Below are positions 58,756 through 64,000 of a stretch of DNA of 64,000 bases, in pieces. How positions within the stretch are numbered: the stretch's first letter is position 1; each line of letters opens with the position of its first letter. The notes beneath the pieces are model-generated. The model was not told the DNA's origin. It worked only from the letters and a program-made list of their open reading frames with translations, and made no database searches. The stretch is from NCBI GenBank assembly GCA_910579465.1, contig CAJTUB010000004.1, positions 124,436 through 188,435 of the forward strand. The letters are read 5' to 3'. This DNA comes from an uncultured Lachnospiraceae bacterium (lineage in GTDB: Bacteria; Bacillota; Clostridia; Lachnospirales; Lachnospiraceae). Position numbers and translations under genes: made by a program.

Positions 58756-59586
58756 ATGGGCTTTATCCGCTGGTTTAAAAAGGACGGAAAATGGAATATC
58801 AACCGGATTGCCGGGACGGCGCTCATCTGCGCCGCCCTGGTATTTTCCCTTGTCGGCTGCTTTTATACGCCCTATGACCCGAACGCCATGAACGGGGAAT
58901 TAAAGAATACGGCTCCTTCTTTTGCGCATCTGTTCGGAACGGATAATTTCGGCAGGGACGTGTTCTCAAGGGTTATGAAGGGAGCCGGAACGACCTTTCT
59001 GGTCGGTCTTTCCGTGGTGACTACAGGGGCGTTGGGCGGCTGTCTGTTAGGCGCCTTTACCGGGTATTTTGGCGGAAAGGCGGACCTGATTCTGATGCGG
59101 GTGAATGATGCGATTGCGGCAATCCCTAGTATTCTGCTTGCGCTTGTGTTTGTCGGGGTCTTCGGCAGCGGGACAGTGCAGCTGATTGCCGCGCTCGGCA
59201 TTTTGTTTATCCCGAGCTTTGCCAGGGTCGTGCGGAGCGGGTTCCTGGTACAGAAGGAGCTGGATTATGTAAAAAATGCAAGACTGATGGGGGCAGGACA
59301 TCTGCGTATCATGTTCGTGCATATTCTTCCGAACTTAAAAAGCAGTCTCTTTTCCGCGCTCGCTATCGGCTTTAATAACGCCGTGCTTTCGGAGGCGGCA
59401 ATGAGCTATTTAAGTCTTGGCGTACAGCCGCCGGACGCAAGTCTTGGCAGGATGCTTTCGGAGGCGCAGCCGTATTTGTTCCGTGCGCCGTGGAATGCCG
59501 TTGCGCCGGGACTGATGATTTTGTTCAGTGTGTTAGGAGCGGGGTTACTCAGTCTGGAAGGAGGGGAAAAGAGTGGCGGAGTCTGA
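58756..59586 (+). CDS. ABC transporter permease, DppC/OppC type
   Basis: 276 residues, AAAGGAGAAGGAG before the ATG. The N-terminal helix is followed by FAHLFGTDNFGRDVFSRVM, the DppC hallmark, and the EAA loop YVKNARLMGAGHLRIMFVHI. Near the C-terminus, AAMSYLSLGVQPPDASLGRM is another typical block. It overlaps the ATPase gene by 14 bp. Confidence 0.9.
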   Translation: MGFIRWFKKDGKWNINRIAGTALICAALVFSLVGCFYTPYDPNAMNGELKNTAPSFAHLFGTDNFGRDVFSRVMKGAGTTFLVGLSVVTTGALGGCLLGAFTGYFGGKADLILMRVNDAIAAIPSILLALVFVGVFGSGTVQLIAALGILFIPSFARVVRSGFLVQKELDYVKNARLMGAGHLRIMFVHILPNLKSSLFSALAIGFNNAVLSEAAMSYLSLGVQPPDASLGRMLSEAQPYLFRAPWNAVAPGLMILFSVLGAGLLSLEGGEKSGGV

Positions 59587-61207
59587 GAGAGCAGGGCATG
59601 CCGGGGAGCAGGCGCTTCTTTGCGTGGAAGGACTGACCGTGGCGTTCCGGCGTGCGGACGGCGGGGAAAAGACTGTCGTAAACGATGTTTCCTTTTCCTT
59701 AAAGGAGGGAGAAATCCTCGGGATTGCGGGGGAGTCCGGCTCCGGGAAGAGTATGACGGCGCTTGCCATCATGGGACTTCTGCCGGTGGGGGCAAGGCGC
59801 GGCTTCCGGGAGCTTTCCTTTGACGGGAAGCGCCTTTGCGCAAGGCAGAAAAAGGAAAAAAAGCAGGAGGAGAGGCTGCGTCAGGAGCTGTCCGGGAAGG
59901 AAATCGCAATGATTTTCCAGGAGCCGCTGACAAGCTTAAATCCTGTGCTGACGATAAAAAAGCAGATGGAGGAGCCGCTTTTGCTGCACCGGACGTTATC
60001 TGCCGCGGAGCGGGAGGCGGAGGTGCTTTCCGCGCTTTCCAGGGCGGAATTAAAGCATCCGGAAAGGCTCCTTGACGATTACCCGCACCACCTTTCCGGC
60101 GGAATGCGCCAGCGCGTGATGATTGCCATGGCGATGATTAACAAGCCGCGCCTGTTGATTGCAGACGAGCCGACGACGGCGTTGGACGCGGTAACCGAGC
60201 GGGAGATTGTCGGCTTAATCGGGCGGCTTGCCAAGGAGAACCATACCGCGGTGATTTTTATTTCCCATGACCTTGGCATCCTGCAGGAGCTTTGCGACCG
60301 CGTTATGATTATGAAGGACGGGAGGATTGTGGAAAGCGGCAGGGCGGCACGGATTTTTGAAGCGCCGGAGAAGGAGTACACGAAGCAGCTGATGCAGGCG
60401 GCAGGGCGCACCTTCCGCACCGGGGACGCGCCGGGAGGCGCGGCAGACAATGCGGCAGCCCTGTCCGGAGAGGGAGAGCCGGTGCTTTCCGTGGAAAATG
60501 TATCGGTGGTTTACCGGAGGTCGGGCGGTTTGTTCCGTAAGCCGGTAGAAAAGCAGGCGGTCGACGGCGTTTCCTTCACCGTATCCGCCGGGGAAATCTT
60601 CGGGATAGTGGGGGAAAGCGGCTGCGGGAAATCAACGCTATTAAAGGCGCTCTCCGGGCTGCTTCCCGGATACGGCGGCAGCATCCGCCGCAGGGACGGG
60701 GAAACCGGCGTCCAGATGGTGTTCCAGGACCCGTATACGAGCTTAAACCCGGCAAAACGCGTCGGCTGGATTTTAGAGGAGCCGCTCCGCTTAAATACCG
60801 GACTGGACAGGGAAGCACGCCTTGGGCGTGTGCGCGGGATTTTAAAGGAAACGGAGCTGCCGGAAGATGTAATGACCCGGTATGTATCGGAACTTTCGGG
60901 CGGGCAGAGACAGCGTGTGGCGATTGCCGCGGCACTAATTTCCAGACCGGAGCTGGTGCTGCTTGACGAGCCGGTGTCGGCGTTGGACGTCACCGTGCAG
61001 GCGCAGATTCTGGAGCTGCTTTTACGGCTCCAGAGGGAGCACGGCCTGACCTATGTATTTGTTTCCCATGACATGGCGGTCGTGCAGAAAATCTGTGACC
61101 GTGTCATGGTAATGAAGGACGGGCGCGTGGTCGAATGCGGCAGGACGGAGGAACTGTTCCGGACGCCGCGGGAGGAATATACGAAGAAGCTGTTAGGGAA
61201 ACACTGA
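59573..61207 (+). CDS. Fused DppD-DppF type ABC ATPase
   Basis: 544 residues, start GTG 59573 (GGAGGGG upstream). Two full ATPase units in one chain. Unit 1: Walker A AGESGSGKSM, MIFQEPLTSLNPVLTI, LSGGMRQRVMIAMAM, LLIADEPTTALD. Unit 2: VGESGCGKSTLLKALSG, MVFQDPYTSLNPAKRVGW, LSGGQRQRVAIAAAL, LVLLDEPVSALDV. Both have switch His residues (FISHD and FVSHD). Most peptide importers use two separate genes, so one fused protein powers both sides here. The linker (about 275-305) is rich in Gly and Ala. Confidence 0.92.
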   Translation: MAESERAGHAGEQALLCVEGLTVAFRRADGGEKTVVNDVSFSLKEGEILGIAGESGSGKSMTALAIMGLLPVGARRGFRELSFDGKRLCARQKKEKKQEERLRQELSGKEIAMIFQEPLTSLNPVLTIKKQMEEPLLLHRTLSAAEREAEVLSALSRAELKHPERLLDDYPHHLSGGMRQRVMIAMAMINKPRLLIADEPTTALDAVTEREIVGLIGRLAKENHTAVIFISHDLGILQELCDRVMIMKDGRIVESGRAARIFEAPEKEYTKQLMQAAGRTFRTGDAPGGAADNAAALSGEGEPVLSVENVSVVYRRSGGLFRKPVEKQAVDGVSFTVSAGEIFGIVGESGCGKSTLLKALSGLLPGYGGSIRRRDGETGVQMVFQDPYTSLNPAKRVGWILEEPLRLNTGLDREARLGRVRGILKETELPEDVMTRYVSELSGGQRQRVAIAAALISRPELVLLDEPVSALDVTVQAQILELLLRLQREHGLTYVFVSHDMAVVQKICDRVMVMKDGRVVECGRTEELFRTPREEYTKKLLGKH

Positions 61208-61331
61208 TTTCATCAGCACTTCCTCAGGAGATTGTCCCGTAGCAGGGCAGGAAAGCAGAATAGCCCCGGAATTTTCCGGAGGACGGTGTTTCACCGGCTC
61301 CTCCGGATAGGCCTCTGAACAACAAGGGGAG

Positions 61332-61784
61332 TTATAATTGACGTAGATACATTCTTGACATGTCCTCCTCTCCATCTCCTTGGACCATACATAGGAAGTT
61401 CCACCCATATTTTTCATAGAAGGAAGTATGATCCGTAACAAGATACAGGGTATCAATTCCTTGTTCTTTCATATCATCACATGCATATTGTAGTAATTTT
61501 CCGGCAATGCCCTGACAACGATAGTCTTCCTCGACATAAACGGCACACACATTTGGTGTTAAATCCTTCCGGTTATGGAAATCATTTTCAATTACACCCA
61601 GTCCCCCGATAATAGTATCATGCTCCATTGCCAGATACCATTGTGGTACAATACTTTTATTTTTCAGGCAGTCAAGAATACTTTCCTGATATGCCTCTAG
61701 TGGGATTCCCCATTTTTGATGAAACCAGTTTGCCGCCTGCATTGCTATACTTTGATTTTCTCTTATTTTTAATAATTCAATCAT
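61332..61784 (-). CDS. GNAT family N-acetyltransferase
   Basis: 150 residues, GGAGG 10 bases before the ATG. Motif A reads CAVYVEEDYRCQGIAGKLL with the acetyl-CoA loop RCQGIAGK; motif B region is LYLVTDHTSFYEKYGWNFL. This group of short clostridial GNATs has no assigned substrate. The gene is AT-richer than the neighbourhood and has its own promoter ~130 bp upstream, suggesting it was acquired. Confidence 0.85.
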   Translation of the reverse strand: MIELLKIRENQSIAMQAANWFHQKWGIPLEAYQESILDCLKNKSIVPQWYLAMEHDTIIGGLGVIENDFHNRKDLTPNVCAVYVEEDYRCQGIAGKLLQYACDDMKEQGIDTLYLVTDHTSFYEKYGWNFLCMVQGDGEEDMSRMYLRQL

Positions 61785-61899
61785 CTCGTTATGTCCTCCA
61801 TTGTGTTCCAGTTGTTTTTAAGGCTTCACTTGTTTTATAATTCGCTTATACAGTACATCGGTCTTTTAGCTCCTTTCAGTAAATTGATAAAGTGTTTTT

Positions 61900-61947
61900 T
61901 GTTCTTAGAACATCATTAATTATATTATTTACCCAAAATCGTTTCAA
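61900..61947 (-). promoter_or_regulatory. GNAT gene promoter with a palindrome at the start site
   Basis: Minus-strand TTGAAA (plus 61942-61947), 17-bp spacer, TATAAT (plus 61919-61924). TGTTCTTAGAACA (61900-61912) is a perfect 6-bp inverted repeat right after the -10 box, a good place for a repressor. Confidence 0.7.
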
Positions 61948-62018
61948 TCTCATTTTTGTTTATAATAAAGGATGAGACATGGGATTGTCAAAAATGCGGA
62001 AGTGAAAGAAAAAAGTTG

Positions 62019-62047
62019 TTGACAAGACAGGCATTGTGGTATATTCT
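62019..62047 (+). promoter_or_regulatory. Promoter of the lysine riboswitch/dapA transcript
   Basis: TTGACA (62019-62024); TATATT (62040-62045, 15-bp spacer) or TATTCT (62042-62047, 17-bp spacer) as -10. Confidence 0.6.
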
Positions 62048-62064
62048 ATGAATATACAATATGG

Positions 62065-62319
62065 AATTGTGATAGAGGCGCATTGATTATCAGTACACTG
62101 CGGGATATGCCAGGACATAGAGGAACGTAGCGGAAAGGATGAAATGCCGAAGTTTGCGGTTACCTGAGAGCCGCATGCTGGGGTCAGGGCGAACAGCTCT
62201 GGAACTGTCATCATTGATTTGATGGAGGGCTATCGAAGAACGTACCGCGCAGGTTTTCCGGCGGTGGTACATTTGCTGGAAGAAGCAGACTTCGGGAACC
62301 GCCATCAGGCGGTTTTTTT
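62065..62319 (+). promoter_or_regulatory. Lysine riboswitch with terminator upstream of dapA
   Basis: The aptamer runs from GTGATAGAGGCGCA (62069-62082) to GGAACTGTCATC (62201-62212), with P1 formed by TGATAG/CTGTCA. Between them are ATCAGTAC, GGAACGTAGCGGAAAGGATG and GCCGAAG, all typical L-box parts. The platform ends in the terminator ACCGCC-ATCA-GGCGGTTTTTTT (62298-62317). Binding of lysine should stop transcription before dapA, as expected for the first step of lysine synthesis. Confidence 0.88.
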
Positions 62320-62336
62320 CGTGTAGCGGAGTGAGC

Positions 62337-62381
62337 ATAAAATTTTGTCCGGGAAGCGTGCTTCCCGGGACAAAATTTTAT
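62337..62381. repeat. Long palindrome between riboswitch and repeat array
   Basis: CATAAAATTTTGTCC-GGGAAGC pairs with GCTTCCC-GGGACAAAATTTTATG around a 2-3 base loop, with one unpaired base. It stands between the leader terminator and the first 78-bp unit. It could be a DNA cruciform or a second transcript hairpin; no T-run follows, so it is not a typical terminator. Confidence 0.7.
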
Positions 62382-62885
62382 GCGAGCGAAGCCGCGACCG
62401 AGCGGCAGATGCCGCGAGGTGCGGTGCCCTGCGGAGCAGGGAGCTACACGAAAAAAAGGGCGAGCGAAGCCGCGACCGAGCGGCGGATGCCGCGAGGTGC
62501 GGTGCCCTGCGGAGCAGGGAGCTACACGAAAAGAAAGGCGAGCGAAGCCGCGACCGAGCGGCAGATGCCGCGAGGTGCGGTGCCCTGCGGAGCAGGGAGC
62601 TACACGAAAAAAAGGGCGAGCGAAGCCGCGACCGAGCGGCGGATGCCGCGAGGTGCGGTGCCCTGCGGAGCAGGGAGCTACACGAAAAGAAAGGCGAGCG
62701 AAGCCGCGAGGTGCGGTGCCCTGCGGAGCAGGGAGCTACACGAAAAAAAGGGCGAGCGAAGCCGCGACCGAGCGGCGGATGCCGCGAGGTGCGGTGCCCT
62801 GCGGAGCAGGGAGCTACACGAAAAGAAAGGCGAGCGAAGCCGCGACCGAGCGGCAGATGCCGCGAGGTGCGGTGCCCTGCGGAGC
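62382..62885 (+). repeat. 78-bp tandem repeat array with 156-bp higher order
   Basis: Seven units start at 62382, 62460, 62538, 62616, 62694, 62752 and 62830. All are 78 bp except the fifth (58 bp, a 20-bp internal deletion) and the last (56 bp, truncated). Two variants alternate: A with GGCAGATG and a CGAAAAAAAGGG end, B with GGCGGATG and a CGAAAAGAAAGG end, so the true unit is an A-B pair of 156 bp. Each unit contains three mini-hairpins (GCCGC-GACCGA-GCGGC, CCGC-GAGGT-GCGG and CCCTGC-GGA-GCAGGG). 78 is a multiple of three, so all three forward frames stay open, but no ribosome site precedes them. Confidence 0.9.
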
Positions 62886-62933
62886 CGCAACAATTACATG
62901 GTATTGTGAGATTAAAAACGGAGGTGCATAAAT

Positions 62934-63821
62934 ATGGCTGTATTTACAGGTGCAGGTGTTGCGATTGTAACGCCGATGAAAGCAAACGGAGAAGTGAATT
63001 TTGATAAGCTGGGAGAGCTTCTGGAGTTCCAGATTGCAGGCGGAACCGATGCCATTATTATTTGCGGGACGACGGGCGAGGCTTCTACGTTAAGCCACGA
63101 GGAGCATTTAGAGTGTATCCGTTACACCGTTTCCAAGGTGGCGGGACGGATTCCGGTCGTAGCCGGAACCGGCTCCAATTGCACGGAGACTTCCATTTAT
63201 CTGTCTGTGGAGGCGGAGAAGGCGGGAGCAGATGCGCTTCTTTTAGTGACGCCTTACTACAATAAGGCAACCCAGAAGGGCTTGATTGCCCATTTTACTA
63301 ATACGGCAAAGGCGGTCAATATTCCGGCTATTTTATACAATGTGCCAAGCCGTACCGGCTGTACGATTTTGCCGGAGACGGCGGCTGCCCTTGTAAAAGA
63401 GGTGGACAATATTGTCGGGATTAAGGATGCGACAGGCAATATTAGCCAGACGATGCAGACGATGTGTCTGTGTCAGGGGGATATCGACCTGTATTCCGGC
63501 AACGACGACCAGATCGTACCGGTGCTGTCTGCGGGCGGTAAGGGCGTTATTTCGGTGCTTTCCAATGTGGCGCCGAAGGAAACCCATGAGATCTGTGCTA
63601 AGTTTTTTGCAGGTGATGTAAAGGGAAGCCTTGCGCTTCAGTTAGAGTATCTTCCGCTGGTAAATCAGCTCTTTTGCGAAGTAAACCCGATTCCGGTTAA
63701 GGCAGCCCTGAACCTTATGGGAATGGAGGTCGGACCGCTCCGCCTGCCGCTTACGGAAATGGAAGAAGCACACAGGGAAAAGCTGGCTGCGGAGATGAAG
63801 AAGTTAGGACTGATAGAATAG
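62934..63821 (+). CDS. dapA: 4-hydroxy-tetrahydrodipicolinate synthase
   Basis: 295 residues, normal length; GGAGG 9 bases before the ATG. Family motifs: GVAIVTPMKANGEVNFD, ICGTTGEASTLSHEEH (substrate loop), VAGTGSNCTE, VTPYYNKATQKG with the catalytic Tyr, ILYNVPSRTGC, and GIKDATGN with the Schiff-base Lys near residue 161. It condenses pyruvate with aspartate semialdehyde, the first step specific to lysine and diaminopimelate (also needed for dipicolinate in spores). The leader has a lysine riboswitch and then a 500-bp repeat array, so the 5' UTR is ~880 nt long. Confidence 0.96.
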   Translation: MAVFTGAGVAIVTPMKANGEVNFDKLGELLEFQIAGGTDAIIICGTTGEASTLSHEEHLECIRYTVSKVAGRIPVVAGTGSNCTETSIYLSVEAEKAGADALLLVTPYYNKATQKGLIAHFTNTAKAVNIPAILYNVPSRTGCTILPETAAALVKEVDNIVGIKDATGNISQTMQTMCLCQGDIDLYSGNDDQIVPVLSAGGKGVISVLSNVAPKETHEICAKFFAGDVKGSLALQLEYLPLVNQLFCEVNPIPVKAALNLMGMEVGPLRLPLTEMEEAHREKLAAEMKKLGLIE

Positions 63822-63909
63822 TAAGGCAGTACACGGGCAGTGCCCCGGAAAGAGGATTTAATACGGTTTGAGGGCAGCGGAGGGAACAAGTACGAACAGG
63901 AGGAACAGG

Positions 63910-64000
63910 ATGATACGCATAATTATGTGCGGCTGTAACGGGAAGATGGGACGCGTCATTTCCGAACTGGCAGCCGAAGACACACAGACTAAAATTGTGG
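63910..64000 (+). CDS. dapB: 4-hydroxy-tetrahydrodipicolinate reductase, 5' end only
   Basis: 30 residues are visible before the window ends: MIRIIMCGCNGKMGRVISEL, with the GxxGxMGR dinucleotide-binding loop of DapB. AGGAGGAACAGG precedes the ATG. It follows dapA by 88 bp and catalyses the next step of the same pathway, so both are probably on the riboswitch-controlled transcript. Confidence 0.9.
   Translation, partial: MIRIIMCGCNGKMGRVISELAAEDTQTKIV

Noticed and set aside
61193..61456. Minus-strand frame of 87 codons downstream of the GNAT gene
   Set aside because: It overlaps the end of the GNAT gene in another frame, lacks a ribosome site, and its remaining sequence contains a strong hairpin (61277-61307) rather than a protein signature.
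62382..62885. CRISPR-like array
   Set aside because: Units are contiguous and near-identical, with no unique spacers of constant length and no cas genes nearby.
62331..63004. Three long overlapping forward frames (183-219 codons) across the 78-bp repeats, encoding 26-residue repeats
   Set aside because: They arise because the unit is a multiple of three without stop codons. No ribosome binding site precedes any of them, and one runs into dapA in the wrong frame.

Overview
The window looks like chromosome of a spore-forming, chemotactic Clostridia, most likely a Lachnospiraceae member. Evidence: a SpoVAF/GerA-type sporulation protein, paired sigma/anti-sigma-like genes, a CotH-kinase surface protein, a GH115 alpha-glucuronidase, heterodimeric ABC exporters, strong GGAGG ribosome binding sites and intrinsic terminators throughout, and T-box, lysine and yybP-ykoY type leader RNAs. 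Composition is moderate-to-high GC for Clostridia, with a few AT-richer insertions (YhcG-like nuclease, GNAT acetyltransferase). I saw no rRNA, tRNA or CRISPR array.

Layout. 1-2.1 kb: tail of a sortase-type surface protein, a gene remnant and an SGNH esterase. 2.2-3.7 kb (minus): a beta subunit of a Na+-translocating decarboxylase plus a 47-aa gamma-like subunit, with no alpha subunit nearby, behind a leader that reads as a Mn2+ (yybP-ykoY) riboswitch with a terminator overlapping its P1 helix. 3.8-8 kb: methyltransferase, a 5-FTHF cyclo-ligase/C_GCAxxG_C_C fusion, spoVAF and a class III-like Fic protein. 8-16 kb: GH115, RlmA-type methyltransferase, TetR regulator and an ABC/FtsX exporter with a TetR-type palindrome. 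16-22.5 kb: old-yellow-enzyme reductase, then a two-component system followed by its likely target ABC/FtsX pair. 22.5-29 kb: YhcG nuclease, small membrane protein, HelD-like helicase, nucleotidyltransferase, and thrS under a T-box. 29-39 kb: heterodimeric ABC exporter with a leader terminator, DUF1015 protein, CheX-like/CheY pair, S33 hydrolase, a broken sigma gene with an intact partner, and a glycosyltransferase. 40-50 kb: prfC, CotH protein, sigma/anti-sigma pair, a chemoreceptor, a shortened peptide-binding lipoprotein and MgtC. 50-55.8 kb: acyltransferase and a second two-component system sharing one operator design, then a membrane-anchored foldase-like protein. 56-61 kb: a peptide/nickel-type ABC importer with fused ATPases. 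61-64 kb: GNAT, then lysine riboswitch, a 78-bp tandem repeat array, dapA and the start of dapB.

Most unusual content: (1) three copies of a structured ~250-bp element with a conserved 119-121 nt core and variable but self-complementary arms. Two copies have clear 8-9 bp target duplications, and all three end 11-13 bp upstream of the -35 box of the next gene (GH115, OYE, prfC) in the same orientation. (2) An orphan decarboxylase beta/gamma-like pair behind a Mn2+-type riboswitch. (3) A higher-order 78/156-bp repeat array between the lysine riboswitch terminator and dapA. (4) A second, unrelated 122-bp hairpin insertion in the 5' UTR of an ABC operon. All family names are from sequence recognition by eye; no searches were run.
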